Notes: generated by a model from the letters alone, not told the origin. Shown: positions 26,201 through 55,379, counted from the stretch's first letter. The stretch: 64,000 bases of DNA from Neodontobutis hainanensis (GCA_024349245.1 JALDNG010000006.1:7799121-7863120), one strand, 5' to 3'. Program-made: numbers and translations.

Positions 26201-26579
26201 TCCAAAACATAAAACTAAAATGTACATACTTAACTGATTGCGCACGTGTCTGGGTCCAAAAGTAACGTGAGCTCGGGGACTTTACGTTTTCGTACATACT
26301 TGCTCAGAGTTGGTAAGAATTGAGGCTAAATTACTAAGTTAAGCGTGAATAGTGTTAAAACTCAAAGCCGGCCATGTTGTTCAACGTAATGACTCCTACT
26401 GAAAACTTCCTCGGGATAATTGTATACAATAAAGTTAACAAATGTAGACTTTTTTGGGGGTTAATCAACCCCAGAAACAGATATAAACGTTTAATAACTT
26501 ACCCTAGTACCACAAGTTCCCCGTATTTCACTGGGTCTTTGGACGGGGCGCAGTACTCCTCTTGGCTTGACGAAAACAT
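19658..26579 (-). CDS. peli2: Pellino E3 ubiquitin-protein ligase 2
   Basis: Pellino proteins are RING-type E3 ligases that bind phosphorylated IRAK and other partners in Toll/IL-1 receptor signalling, in the cytoplasm. Coding exons in transcript order: 26579-26503, 23454-23325, 21400-21299, 20856-20659, 20518-20330, 20236-19658. They total 1275 nt, 424 aa, close to human PELI2 (420 aa). Exon 1 starts MFSSSQEEYCAPSKDPVKYG. The phosphopeptide-binding FHA domain spans roughly residues 15-270 and includes GRRKSRFALYRR. The C-terminal exon carries the Pellino RING-like region with CGHVHGYHNWGHR, CPMC, CGHVCSEK and CPFC, and ends KLIFQGPVD. All cysteines expected for zinc binding are visible. Paralogues are nearly identical in motif, so the choice of peli2 rests on synteny with ktn1 and tmem260. 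Confidence 0.95.
21401..26502 (-). other. peli2 introns 1 and 2
   Basis: Intron 1 is 26502-23455 and intron 2 is 23324-21401. An open frame of 160 codons at 25815-26297 on the minus strand has no homology or fitting splice phase and is regarded as chance. No mobile element was recognised. Confidence 0.55.
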
Positions 26580-26900
26580 GAGGCTTCACTGTTCAACGTT
26601 AGCAATACAGTAATAACTCAGAAGCTGAAAAAACACTCCGAAATCCCGTCCAAAACACCACACGCTGTCTTTTCATATCACAAATCCAGTTGTACACGAC
26701 TTGGTGGACAAAAGAGTCCAGAAATTCTGTTAATAAACTGCTCTTAAACTTTACCTTAGCGTGACATAGCAAAACGTAAGTTAGTTGGCGGCTGAATCCG
26801 CTCTGAGGCCGAAACAAAAACAGCGAGAAGCAGGGCCGGACCGTACCACTTTCCTTCTCTTTACTTTGTGCAGGGGGAGCATGTTCAACTCAGCTAAGTC
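26580..26900 (-). promoter_or_regulatory. peli2 5'UTR and promoter region
   Basis: This is the sequence directly upstream of the peli2 ATG. No TATA box or strong motif was recognised. The boundary is arbitrary. Confidence 0.3.
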
Positions 26901-27205
26901 ATACTGGCGTTTCTTCTCTCACGTAGTTAAATCTAGTGATGGGTAGTTAGTTAAAGGGCAGACCAATCGTAATTTGTATCTATCCGAACACAGGCTAGCC
27001 AATATGCAGTTCAGACCGTATAACTTTAGTTTGGATGTTACCTCGCACAGTCCATAGATCTCACTCTATGTTATGTCAACAAAGACTACAATCTGGAATT
27101 CTTAAAGGGGTCATACTTGGTCGAAATATTTGCAAACTTTCCAGTTTCTGTGTCGAAAGAGAAGTTGTTTAAATATTTCCTCCTTCTTCTCCCACACTAT
27201 ACATA

Positions 27206-27207
<2 letters not shown>

Positions 27208-27252
<45 letters not shown>

Positions 27253-27310
27253 TTTATTTATATAGCACCTTTCACAGATAATAATCACAAAGTGCTTTAC
27301 AACAGTGTTT
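27208..27310. repeat. (GTAA)n array joined to an interspersed repeat fragment
   Basis: About 11 GTAA units are followed by ATATAGCACCTTTCACAGA and CAAAGTGCTTTACAA, a sequence seen in many teleost genomes. I cannot name its family. Confidence 0.6.
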
Positions 27311-28334
27311 TACATGGAGATATAAAGGTTTCAAAAACACATTTTCCTGACTTTTGTAGATTTGACGCACCTTACAGTAGTTGGCTAATGCATAACAATG
27401 CAATACAATTATGTAACCTAATAACATCAATAAACATGCCAGAAATAGTGCAACCCTTCCAATTCTGTATTTTTGGTATCACTTTGTTTAACATGCTTTT
27501 TCTTTGGCTACTAAGAGCTTCCTACATGATTATTTTTTGAAATTATTGGAAATGTCATTGACTCGTTTCGTATTAGTGGAACGTTGCACCAGTGTCTGAG
27601 ACAAAACAATAACCCAGTTCTATTGATTTGCTTATTTACACTTTCTTGTGCATAGAGTGACTTTCATTTTCCTAAATGTTCACACTCTATGAGTGAATGT
27701 AAAGATAATGACAACTTATCATCTTTCTTGCAGGTCCTCTTTCTGATAGACACTACACCTCCTTGTATTTGGAGATTTAATCAACAAAAACCTTATCAGT
27801 TCACGGCCACCGATTTGTTTTTGCAAGACTGGCTAAAGGTTCCCCTTACGGCTTCAGGCTCCTGCTGTGGGACTATTGCTTCTGCAATTACGGCCTCATG
27901 TTTGAACTGGTGTGCAATAACATTCGACACAAAAACAAAAGGTAGTAGAGGGTCAGGGGGCCTATCAAGTTACTTTTCTCGAACATTCTCATATGTAATG
28001 AATGAAATGAAGGAAAATAGCTGAAATTCTGTGTGTGTGTGCATAGCGCAGAAGAATTAACTAAGCAGTGAGACACACTGACTAAACTATTCTCTTAACA
28101 ACAGCCTATTGGTATAATGGATGTTTATTGCTCTTTTATGTCACAATCACTACAAGCCTTTATCCACTGGGCATTGTGTGTGTAAAAGGGCACTGCAGTG
28201 CTCTTTTAGTCTCTTCAGTGTGACTCACCCCTCATACACACAGTATAGAGCTGAGGAGTGGGGGATCAAAGGCTCTATAGCACATACCACACTGATGGAG
28301 AGCAGATGCAGGGAGTGGGCTGCTTTCTTGGAGT

Positions 28335-28444
<110 letters not shown>

Positions 28445-29469
28445 CTATGTTTAGGCTGAAGAGTTACAAGGCAAGAGTGGGCACACTTGAAACCAATTGC
28501 AGAAAGCCGAGTTGTAGAATTGAATGAACCGCATGAGCAATGGGAAAAGCCACTATAACGTCCTTATTGTCCTTCACACATCAGGCTGTCTGAAGTCATG
28601 AGACATTGTAAATTAACCTCTGACTAAATCATGACTATTTAATTCCTTTATCATCATAGCAGATTAAGAACAATACACAGGAACTAAGTGAGGGGTTAAA
28701 TTGTATCATTACAGGGGATAATTTAGTTCTCTAATCATGTTCTCTATGTGGTGAAAACCCAAAAAAGGAAAACAGTTCAGTACATTGCTTAAATCTTTCA
28801 CAACTGAAAGTAATGAGGAAACTACAGCTAGTATATATACTGTGACTACATGAGTTATTCACAATGAGTTAAGGCAGAAGACGCAGTGTACTTTGTTGTA
28901 CTCTCGTTGTTTCCATGATGGTAAAAGCCAGATCTCCAGTCAGCTGACTGCTGCATGACAGTGTGGGAGAATGTGAGGAATGTGCTGATCCCATGTTGCT
29001 TACGGCCTTGACCTGACCCCCTCCCACCCCACAGCCTGCACAACAGAGCTGTTGTTGGGACACAATTTAACGCAAAAGATGAAAGTGGAGCTTTCTGTGC
29101 CTACAGACACATACCAATTCAACAAATTCGAAGCCTTCCATGTCATGTTACAGGTCACACCATAATAAATATTTATCTTTACGCAAGGCCTTGCAAAGCT
29201 TTGCTTGGGAACTGGGAAAGTGTTCCATAGGATACCATTTGATTACCACAGAAACTCATGCAAATGTTCTTTTAGTAATCCTACAGTGTCATATTGTCGT
29301 CTCTTCTGTTGCACACTTGAAAACACAGTCACTGGGGTATTTAATCACCAAAACCAGAAGGTTTCACACAAAATATTTTCTCTGTGTGCATATTTTAACT
29401 TATGTGTTCCCTGTAAATGTAATGTGGTTCAAGAAAAATTTTAAAATAAATAAATAAACAATGGAAAAA

Positions 29470-30319
29470 TTTATCAAGCATCCATTTTTATTAACATTGC
29501 CTGTTACAAAAGAACAAAAATTTCAGTGTTATTGAACTTAGCAACAAGATAGCCAGTTGATTACAGATGATATGGGATGCTTATTCCTAGAGAATTTGCA
29601 ATAGAATTTAAAATCTACGCTGTTAATCTCACCTTTTCATTCAACAGTTCAGGTCACAGAATCCCTTATATTCGGAGCTACAGTACAGACCTGTGTGCTA
29701 TTTGTCCATGCAGCTCGAAATAGTGACCCTGACGATATGCTGATGTCCCCACCCAGTACTTAGCCATGATGTGCAATAGGCTTTGCAATTCAAGATGACG
29801 TAGTTTGTAATAGCTTTCTGGTCAAAAAGTAAAAAAAAACTAAATTGAACTGCACTTTATCTCAGCAGGTACTAACTCATACAATTAAACATTATACATA
29901 AGTTAACAGAAAAGCAGTGAAAAATGTTTGTTTTGTCAATTGTAAAGTGTATAATTGTTTTTTATCTAAAAAGAAGTTTGATCTAAATAGAGGAATGATT
30001 GCCACACAGTTTGAAGAGCTGTTACGGTTATAAAATTAAGTTGCTGCTGAAGAAGAGGAATGTGGTAGGAGTGGTGCGCATGTTTTTGGTACAGTGTTTG
30101 GAGTTTCTGGAATAAATGTCTGCCTCTTGTGACCAACAGGGTATTTCCAGCCACAGTAATAACGAGGCTGCTTCAGAAACAGGTGAGCTGAGCAAAAATG
30201 GTGAGAAAGAAGAGGCTGGGTGGGTGTGACAGTTTGATGTGACAGTAGTAGTGATGAGAGCCAAGTTCAAAGTTGGTCTCTGTTGTGCAGACTGACTGTG
30301 ACGGGGTCTGCCCTCAGAA
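29470..30319 (-). other. ktn1 3'UTR with probable poly(A) signal
   Basis: Sequence downstream of the ktn1 stop on the minus strand. AATAAA is at 29492-29487 (read on minus), giving a 3'UTR of about 0.85 kb. No coding signal. Confidence 0.5.
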
Positions 30320-46183
<15,864 letters not shown>

Positions 46184-46184
46184 T

Positions 46185-49100
46185 CTATAAAAACAAAATG
46201 TTTACTCGAAAGGGTGATTTTACCCATAGCAGCAACAATGTATGCAACATTAACAACATTAACACCTGAAGTGTTAAGATAGCCATAAAAGTTATTAATG
46301 TCAATTTTTGTCATAACACAGATTGGTCACTGGTCTTCTTCAGCTCTGCAAAGGATGACAGTGTTTAAAGAGTGTAGATGTGCAAAAGGTAATGTTTAGT
46401 AAAGTTTACCTACTGAGGACCGTTCTTACTGCCGTTTGGCTACATCTTTGACTTCAGGCTAAGAATGCACAGTCCAGAGGTTGAGAATTTATGGGTTTGG
46501 ATATTGTGCAATTTTCTTTGGAAAATTGTCATATGCTTTTGCTATGCATTTAACAGCTGTTTTTACTTCCACAATGTATTTTTTTTTTTCATACATAAAA
46601 CGTCATTAGTTTAACACAATCCAAGTCAACAAAATGTATAGCATTGCTTAGCTCCTTATTTTGACAGTGACTACATAAGACAGGAAACCGGAAGAAACAT
46701 GGCGTAAAACCTAGTATAATCAAAAGTCATGTGGTCCGCAATCTACCAACCACAGAGGTGACCCATAAATCATTATGATTCATTCATTCATTTTCTAACG
46801 CTTTGTCCCGTTAGGGGTTGCGGGTGACTGGAGCCTATCCCAGCAGCTTTGGGCCTGAGGCGGGGTACACCCTGGACAATGGCCAGTTAGTCGCAGGGCA
46901 ATCATTATGATATGGGAAGAAAAAAAAACATGGCCTTACAGAATAATGTCTGCTTGATGGCTATTCTAACCGCTAGTTTATGTTTCGAAGTTGCACTGTA
47001 AAAACTTTGGATCAGTCTGGGTGGATTAAAATAGCCGTTATGTGTCATCTCAGTAGCTCACACTGCAAAATGCAATATCTGGTTGAATTCATTTAGCAAT
47101 GCTGCAAAACTTTGGAACATTTCATTGTCTAGTGCTAACCTGATTACTAGATCTCTCATTTTATAATGTAGCCACAGGTCAAGAGGCAAGTAAAGCCCCG
47201 TCTGATTGGAGCAGTTTGCGTGCCATCCACAACACAGGAGTCTCATCAACAAAGAGTGACTTTCACACAGTGTACACAATAACAACACAAGACCTGAGGA
47301 GGCAACGTCCTGTAGGAGGCAGAGCTGTATACCGGGCCTCGTCGGTAACTTGGATTAAGAAGATTACCCCTGCATTTAAGATTAACCTTCTCTGTGTGGA
47401 CACAGTTCCACTTTCTTCTAACATATTCAACTTACAACACACACCAGTGTAACAACTTTATTATATAACACTTCAAATGTGTATTACATAACATCTCTGA
47501 GCTCTATTGAAATACTTTTTTTTGGTTTATTGGGCCCATGAGAAAACTCACTTTTTGACAATGTATTTAAACAGTAAACTAGTTCACAGCTATTCACCCG
47601 CTGTCCTTCTCCATCTGGGACCCTTATGACCTGCCTCTGTCTGCTGCTCATTTCTCTGTCCTGTCTTTTTGTCTTTCCTATGTCCACACCCCCTTTTGGC
47701 CCTGACAGACAGCTCTCTCTCCTTGGGTCTGGAGAGATTTTCTACATGTTAAAAGAATATTTTTTTCCTCTCCAATGTCACCAGTGTGCTTGGTGTTTTT
47801 TTTTTCTTCTTGTAAAGCGCCTTGAGGTTTTTCCACCACAAATTGGTGGAAGTTTAAAACAAGGCTGCATTGTTATTCACGTGCTTTAAAGTTGAAGGTG
47901 TGTGAATTTCCTTTGTAGAAAAAGAGAGACCTTTCCCAGCATTAAAATGAACCTGGAGGACAAAAGCCTCTTGCGCTTATGGTTGTCCGGAATCCAACTA
48001 CTTGGCCACAGCCTTCTCAAATGGCAGGCGTGTCGTCAGAGGGAACTCCTAATAACCATCAAGTCAATGCTGCAGCAAAAACATTCCTTTAAAACCAGGA
48101 CATGCAACATAGTCATACACTCAAACAGAAACCATTTTAGGGATGCGTCATATCAATTAGGAAGGCAAATGTTAAATTTACACTGCTCTGATCACTAGAC
48201 AAAGTGTAATAAACAGTCTTGGACATAGAATTTAGTTTTACTTAAACTGCAGGACTACTAACTGATTACTACAATCTTAAGTACTCAAGCAATAAATGAA
48301 TAACGTAGCAAAGTACACAGTAAGGTACCAGGACATAAAAGAATGTATTAACTACTTGAGGTGTCATTAAAAAGAGTTTTGACTTCCGCAACAAAATAAA
48401 ATAGGAAATGAGCTCATAAAATGTGAGTAAAACTATAAAAGGAGAACTAATCTTAGCAATGAGGATTTCTTGAAGCAGAAACGTTTTGAACTTCCAAAGA
48501 ACCAGACAAAAACTTTTGAATATGTTCAAAAGAATGCGAGGTCCATTTGGCACTTCTCTGAAGTTGAGAGTACTGAATGTCCCAGCACTGCTCAGTCAAG
48601 TCCATTTACAATCACTGCTTGGATAAAACAAGACTATCAAGACACGAGTACATGTTAAGTATTGTTATAATCAGTGAAAAAAACTCGCAATAATTAGTTT
48701 ACATTTTAAAAGTCATATTAGCTAATTTAGCTGCCAAGTCCCACGTAATACATTAAAACTATCAAAGCGAATAAATAAACCATTAACGCCGACTAGAGCA
48801 GGACTAAATAGTTTTAAAGTGAAAGTTCACTTTTTTAGTTGACAGCTACAAGATACAGCTATTAAAAAAAGATTATGCTATTTGGTGACTGAAACTGTGC
48901 ACTATGAATGAGCTAGCTAACATGGCTAAGAAACGTAAGACAATGTTAGCGAATCCATTTTTCTGTGCAAAGGAAGTCTCTGGCGCAACATGAAACGAGC
49001 AAAAATGTTAACAGATAGAAAACCATATTCCTGTTACACTAAGCATGTGTGGAGGCGTGGATCGGGCCTCTCTACACGGTGACCCAGCCTCCCTGTCTCC

Positions 49101-49271
49101 TAAATCTCTGACCCGGTCTACAGCCTCTTGTCCCGAGCAGCTCCTAAGGGCCAGTCCCAGGCCTGTATAAAGAGCTTAGCCGGCCTGAGACAAGGATTGG
49201 TGCTTATGTGGCGAGAAATAAACGGACATAGTTAAAAAAATTAAATAAAAAAGACCAACTAGCTGCATACC
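46185..49271 (-). other. ktn1 intron 1
   Basis: A 5'UTR intron of about 3.1 kb. It contains an interspersed repeat fragment at 46780-46905. The remainder has only short chance ORFs. An ETS-like CCGGAAG followed by ACATGGCG sits at 46689-46707 on the plus strand. Confidence 0.55.
46780..46905. repeat. Interspersed repeat fragment, family not named
   Basis: Contains CTGGAGCCTATCCCAGCAGC and CGGGGTACACCCTGGACAAT, which recur in very many teleost genomes. It starts after an ATTC run (46780-46795). I recognise the sequence but not its class. Confidence 0.65.
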
Positions 49272-49410
49272 TGTAGCTTCAATTTGCTGTTCCCTAAAGT
49301 GGAGAAATGGCGTTGCTCTGCGTTGACTCTAGCACACTCCTGACTTCCCAGGGCAGCTCCAGCCTGGTTTCTTCTGCGTTATTCGTCACACTATCGGCTG
49401 TTTCTGGTTT
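49272..49410 (-). other. ktn1 non-coding first exon and promoter (probable)
   Basis: On the minus strand a CAG|GTATGC donor follows 49272. The acceptor of the first coding exon is at 46185, one base before the ATG, so a 5'UTR exon upstream is required. GC content is raised at 49300-49450 compared with the flanks. The transcription start is not determinable. Confidence 0.55.
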
Positions 49411-49839
49411 GCGGAGGCGGGTCGAAGTCCAGCTACTGGTGTACGCTTGTTTTGTATCTCAGAGTACACCGACCGACACTATATAGCGATATTACCAATT
49501 ACACCGATTAAAATGTAACTCCACCTTTGTATTTGTTTAGGTCCAACACATTCCTGTTGAGAGGTGTGGTCATTATACTTCATGTCCATACCATGCATGT
49601 CCTAACTAAAAATATGTCTTTATAATTAAATGTAACTCCACCTTGTAATATAAATGTATTTATTTATTATTTCAATGAACATGCTATATATAAAGACTAC
49701 AATGAATGAAATTGAATGAAAATCTTTGAAAAGGATTTACTTTGAAGAATAGAGTTTGATAACTAATAATCAATCTCCAAGCATTCATTTATGTCATTTA
49801 AGTACTCCAGTGCCCCTCCCTCTATTAAAACTGAGTCAG
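49411..49839 (-). other. msh4 3'UTR and ktn1 upstream spacer
   Basis: msh4 ends only about 0.4 kb upstream of the ktn1 first exon, in tandem. AATAAA signals on the minus strand occur near 49659-49668. The msh4 transcript end and ktn1 promoter are therefore close together. Confidence 0.5.
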
Positions 49840-52800
49840 TCATTCCTCTTCTATCTCCACAGATGCTAGCTGTTCTGCTGCCTGTAACTCTGCTTCATAC
49901 TGTTTCTTCAGGCCCTTCAGGTACATGCACAGACTGTCAGGGTCTAGTTTGGCGTTTCTTGCAGCCTGTGAGAGGCGGGTGGCTAGGTGGTACACTGCTC
50001 TCTGAGTCTGCGTCTCACGATCACTTTGGTGTTTGGGCTATGACAAGAATACAAAACATTAATTTATTCTAATACTCAATCAGGTTAGTAATTTAAAGGT
50101 GACCAATACACCATGACTTAGATTGGGATCTCCATGAACTTTACCAAGAGCTGCTGGCTGACATTGGAGGCTATTGTCTTGGCCTCCTGGACTACGGTGG
50201 AAGGAAGTGCAGTCATCTCTGCCACTTTGAGACCTATAAAGAGCCAAAACAGCCATTTTATAAGAAAATCACAATGTTTTGTTCATTTTCACTGATGCTG
50301 TACCATAATGTCTCTCGTTCGAACATCCTCTGCTAATCAAGTATGTATAGACCACATTCTCAGCCCCAGTTTCAACATTGCGTGTGTGTTGAACTTCCAT
50401 GTGCTGGTTTTCCACATTGGGATAAAGTGACTCCAGTTGGCAAAGCTCCAGATAATGTGTGGCAAACAGAGTGAAAACCTAGAAGTAAAGAACAGCTGTA
50501 CACACCAGTCATTAAAGAGCACATCACAAATACATATCTGACTATAAACTATGGAAAAGATAATAACATGGAATTATTAACACACACTGACTACAGACAT
50601 CTGACCTTTCTGGTTTTCATTACAGAGGAGTGCCAGTGCTGTGTGTACTCTACCTTCAGGCTAAGGAGGAACTCACAAACTGAGTGACAGATGCCAATAC
50701 CCTCCTCAGCACTGGTACCTCGCCCCAGTTCATCTATGATGATGAGTGACTTGTCACTCACATTGTGTATTATATAGGAAATCTTAAAATTAAAAAAATA
50801 AGGTTATATTCCCCGCCAATAATGATATTCTAAAACATTTTAATTTAAAGCTTACCTCTTTCATTTCCAACATAAATGTGGATGAACTCGTCTCAAAATC
50901 ATCATCCACACCTATTCTAGTAAAAATTTGATCAGCAATACGAAATGAGGCATACTCAGCAGGCACAAACGACCCTAAAAGTATTTAATAGAATATTCAT
51001 TTTTAATGAAAAATTAAACATAGGCACAGTGCTTTTCATTTTAAGTTACCTATCTGAGCCATGATCTGACACAATGCCACCTGCTTGAGATAAGTGGATT
51101 TACCACTCATATTCGGTCCAGTAATAATGACAAAGTTGCTGCCCTCTGAGATATAGGTATTGTTTGATACAGGCTGGTGTCCAGCAGTCCGCTTCAGGAT
51201 AGGGTGACGACCCTGCTTAATGGCCAGTGTGTCTGTGAACTCTGGACGCACTGAAAAATATTAACAATACAATATCTTCCAATAACAATAATTTAAGCAT
51301 TTCAGTAGTTTGGTCAGATTGTTTCCACTGCTGGTGAGAGCTGGTATTTATCTTCTAGACATAATGACTCAGCAAATACCAAGTACAAGATAATCAGCTT
51401 TAATAAAGGTGTATCATTTAAAATGAAAAGAGATTTTGTAAAAAAAAGTCTGTGCAGTTGTAACAACCAGCTTTTCTGGTGAGGGAGATCCATCTCACTA
51501 AATACAGTGTGTGCCAGTGTGCACTTACATAACAGGGGTAATCTGAGTGAGAGCTGGTTGGAATAGAAGGGGGAAGGCAGTCAGCACGTGTCTGTGTAGA
51601 GACACTTTCAGACAGCTGAGGGCCAGTGCCACTACCCACGTGGCTGACTGAATTAGTGCTGCTCACAACCCACACAAAAAGAACTGAGGCAAGCAGAGCT
51701 GCCAAATCAGTGGAGTGGATTCTGCCTGTCATGTATGAATTTGTCTTCTTTATGTGCTTAAATAAATCCCTCAGAGAACAATTCACACTTCCTAAAGGTG
51801 AATGTGACAGTTGGACTGGCTTTAGTCATTAATACTCACCATAGTCAGAGATGGTGCATGCGTTTACAAGTGACAACAACATGTCAAGCATTGATACAGC
51901 ATCAGACAGCTTGTAGAGGCAGTGGATGTGTTTATGGACAGTAGTTAGCAGTTGGCATATCACCCTGTATGGAGACAAGTTAAGTGATGCAGTGTAGAAA
52001 AGAAGAGAAGAACTTGAACCATTCATTCATTTTGCTCCAACAGATCTGTTTACAGGGGTCACACTGTACCCTCTAGTGGCCATAATACAAATCTTCAGTG
52101 AAAAGAACTTTGTATTTATTGCAAAACAAAAATCAATAAATAAATTGCAATATCTGGTCAATTTGATGCATTACTCTGCATGACAGAATTTACAGAGGGA
52201 AAAAACAAAAAGGTATTTAACAAAAAAACTGTACCTAAATGTAATTAATTACTGAGTGTGAAAGTCTTGATGTACTCACACATAAGATATATGGAAAATC
52301 TCTCTCAGGGCCTCATTGCAGCGGTCATTCATCTTCATCAGGGCTGCAGTAGTGAAGCTGTAATTGTTCTTCTGCTTGGTTACCTAAAGAATTTATGAAT
52401 TTTTTTTTTTTTTAATTGTTAATTCGTTTTTGCTGAAAATACAGATAGCATGCACATTATTTATCAACCAATGTTGTCATTCTTTATCAATTTAAGGTTC
52501 AAGTTTCTACCTTGATGAATTCTGAAGGGAGTTTCCCATCTGGTAAGACTATTCCTTCAAGCTTCATGTGGATAAAGAAGCCACGGGCTGTGCTAAAACT
52601 TGTACGCATTGGCAATCCATATTTCTGTCCCATATCGTTAACAAGTCCTGTGAATGGCATTTAAAATGAGTGGGGTGAGGTGAAAGCTCTGCTTTTGTTC
52701 AAAATTAATAAATATAAAGGTTTTATTAAAGCATGCAGAAATACCGGCAATGTCATCCACGATTTCAGTGTAAGCTCTGCGGGCAATGTCAAGGAACTCA

Positions 52801-55379
52801 TTCATGTTTGGCCTCACTGCGTAACATTTCTGGGTACGCATGTTAAGACTTCCCTTGAGATAAGTGGTGTCATCATTAATTACAGTCTTGATTTGTTCAA
52901 GGATCATGTCAAATCTGTCCAAAAACATAGATCATGTGGGCAGTAACAACGGTTAATAAATAAATGTGACAACACCAATAAAATATAATATATTTCATCA
53001 TAAACCTGCTATCTTCTAGGGAGGTGCTATATGCCTTTAGCAAAGCAGTGTTGCAGTTCTTCAGGGCAGCCTAATTGTAAAATCAACAATATAATCACTA
53101 ACTATTTTAACAACTAACAAGATCAAACATTAATATAATAATAAATAAAAATGAATAAATAATTATAAAAATTTGATGTAATACACTACCCTTAAACGTG
53201 GCACCAGATCTAGTGTATGTTTTAGCTGAATGACATGTGAGATCTTTGCTTCAGCAACTTGAACCTATACAAGAGGAATACATAGACTGTAGAAGTAACA
53301 TTTTTGTGTGTGAAAATTAAAATGCACATTATTACTTTAATGTCAGGACATTCTAAAGCAATGAAGTCATAAGTTGTCTACTTACAGTTTCCTGCTTTGG
53401 GATTTGAACAAGAACAGAAAGCAGCTGGTCAATGTCAAGGAAATGACCTATTGCTATGAGAAACATACAAGAACATTGAACTACTGTTTCAAAACATCCT
53501 CCTTAGTGTATACTGTAACTATGTGTGACCTGACCATTCTGTAGGTCAAAGAACAGCTCTTCATTTTGCAACATTTCTTGAATGGTGTCCAAGCGAATGT
53601 TTATAGTGTCAACATCAACTAAAGGCTCCAGAATATTGGACCGTAGTCTCCTAGCACCACCAGAGGTTTTTGTGTGGTTAAGAACCCCAAAAAGAGTATG
53701 TTCACTCCTATGAAAAAATATGTAAATTTGTTACGGCTTAGTACAAGAACTATATTCTGGCCATGTTTTACTATTGCCACAGGTTATACTCTTACCTGTG
53801 ATCTCTGTTATTGATGACCAGCTCCAAATTAGTAGCAGATGCTGAGTCAATCATAGCTGTCTGTTCACTCCCCTTAAAGCTCACTTTGAGAGACCTCGCT
53901 GCATACACAGAGTTCTGGATGAACTCCAAATACTTCAGCAAAGCAGCCGCTGCTGCTAGACAATAATACCTGTAGAAATCAAGGCACTAATAAAATACAG
54001 TTTATTACCAAAAGAAATTTCCTAAATTACTGTTATAGAGGCATACTTAGCTTGCACTTCCATAAGGACAGTGCCAAATTCTGGAGCACACAGTTGCTGA
54101 ATGTACTCTAGCCCCTTTTTCTCATTAAAATACTTCCTTTGAATTGCAGTAAAGGCCACTCCCTGACATAAAAAGAGAAAAGAATACTTTGGAGAAATAC
54201 AGATAATATTTTATACAAATATTACACTTAATACCTGTACTGCATTAGTACCGAGAAATTCTCACGAATGAGGCTAAATAGCTTTGTCCCTTTTCCTTTT
54301 TCACTGACTGTGTCTGGCATCAGTATTTCCAATGGAACCAGATTATGAATCTTAGTTATAACCTTTAGGCAAGAAGGAATAACACAAACAATATGTTTTA
54401 TGTGATTTTTAGTTTAGTCAATGTATGTTTAATATATTGTTTTTAATAGTTTACCTTGACATAGGTCCCAGTGTCGGCAAACTGAGAGAGTACAAGCTCT
54501 GGACATTTTAAGTTGAGACTTGCAATGCCAATTTCTCCTCTAGCCAGCCCACGTCCCTCAACTACAGCCACAATTACAGACGCTCCAATAGTTGATGTTG
54601 CAGAGGAACAACTTGTTGCTGCAAAAAAAACAAGAATTAAATGAGAAACTTTCTATATACTTTTGTATTGTATATTAGACATTTTTACTGATGAAGTACA
54701 AATGTGGTCAGTGAGTGGTGTTCTAGCTGGTTGTGCACCCAGCACTGTAGATCTTTGTGTCCTGAGTGTTCCTCCATGACCGGAACTGGAGGAACTGTCT
54801 GATGTATAGGCAAGGAGTGATGGGTTTTCAATGCCTGATATGAGGCTGTGATGGAGGTGACCTGAAGGAACACATAAGATGTATGTTATTGTTATAAAGA
54901 ATACGATTAAAAGAGGCGAAATGTTTTATTTGCATTTAAAACTAATAAAATATAGCATTTATTTATCTATTTTATTTATTTATTAGTTTATTTGACAGAG
55001 ACAGTGTACATTAATCAACATTGCTGTAAATGCACTAGAATTATCCTAAAGGCTATTTTTCAACCATAGTCCCTGGACAGATAGTAAAATAGTCTCACTG
55101 CAGCCATCTTGTAAATCTTCTTATAATCCACACCAAAGATTTTATCCAAAGTTAACTTAAATATGTCTGTTATCATGTACCTGTGGCTATTTGTGGAAGT
55201 GATGGACCATTGCTGGAGCTAGTACTGGCTTCATCTTCTGCACTTTGGTGGGATGAAACCGAATAAGCTGAAGTTGTAGTGTCGGGTCCGCTTTTGTCCA
55301 CTCCAGTAGTCTGCGAAGTTGACTCGCATTCTGGGGTATCACCACCAGTACTTACTTCTTTTGTGCTTTTATGCAACAT
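49840..55379 (-). CDS. msh4: MutS homologue 4, meiotic crossover protein
   Basis: MSH4 pairs with MSH5 in a sliding clamp that stabilises meiotic recombination intermediates. 20 coding exons, in transcript order: 55379-55181, 54861-54700, 54618-54455, 54362-54252, 54162-54047, 53969-53796, 53707-53535, 53453-53386, 53264-53190, 53070-53006, 52914-52745, 52647-52511, 52383-52280, 51964-51840, 51250-51050, 50974-50856, 50782-50654, 50478-50304, 50233-50145, 50037-49840. Sum 2754 nt, 917 aa (human 936, also 20 exons). The serine/threonine-rich N-terminus (1-160) is poorly conserved, as is normal. The MutS core follows. Walker A GPNMSGKST is at 659-667 and Walker B LIIIDELGRG near 734-743. The mismatch-recognition domain I of MSH2/MSH6 is absent, as in the MSH4 family. 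The exon 2 donor is uncertain (see findings). All other borders have good signals and phase. Confidence 0.94.
50654..50782 (-). CDS. msh4: msh4 coding exon 17, Walker B and signature exon
   Basis: Encodes ISYIIHNVSDKSLIIIDELG and GRGTSAEEGIGICHSVCEFL. The catalytic DE pair of Walker B and the GRGT loop are intact. Confidence 0.95.
51050..51250 (-). CDS. msh4: msh4 coding exon 15, Walker A ATPase exon
   Basis: Encodes RPEFTDTLAIKQGRHPILK through the P-loop GPNMSGKSTYLKQ to IMAQIG. It is nearly identical to human MSH4. The lysine and serine/threonine of the P-loop are intact, so ATP binding should be retained. Confidence 0.96.

Noticed and set aside
25815..26297. 160-codon minus-strand frame
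   Set aside because: It lies inside peli2 intron 1, with no homology recognised and no splice sites in a phase compatible with exons 1 and 2.
51418..51786. 122-codon minus-strand frame
   Set aside because: It is inside an msh4 intron. Exons 14 and 15 join in phase without it and MSH4 has no such segment.
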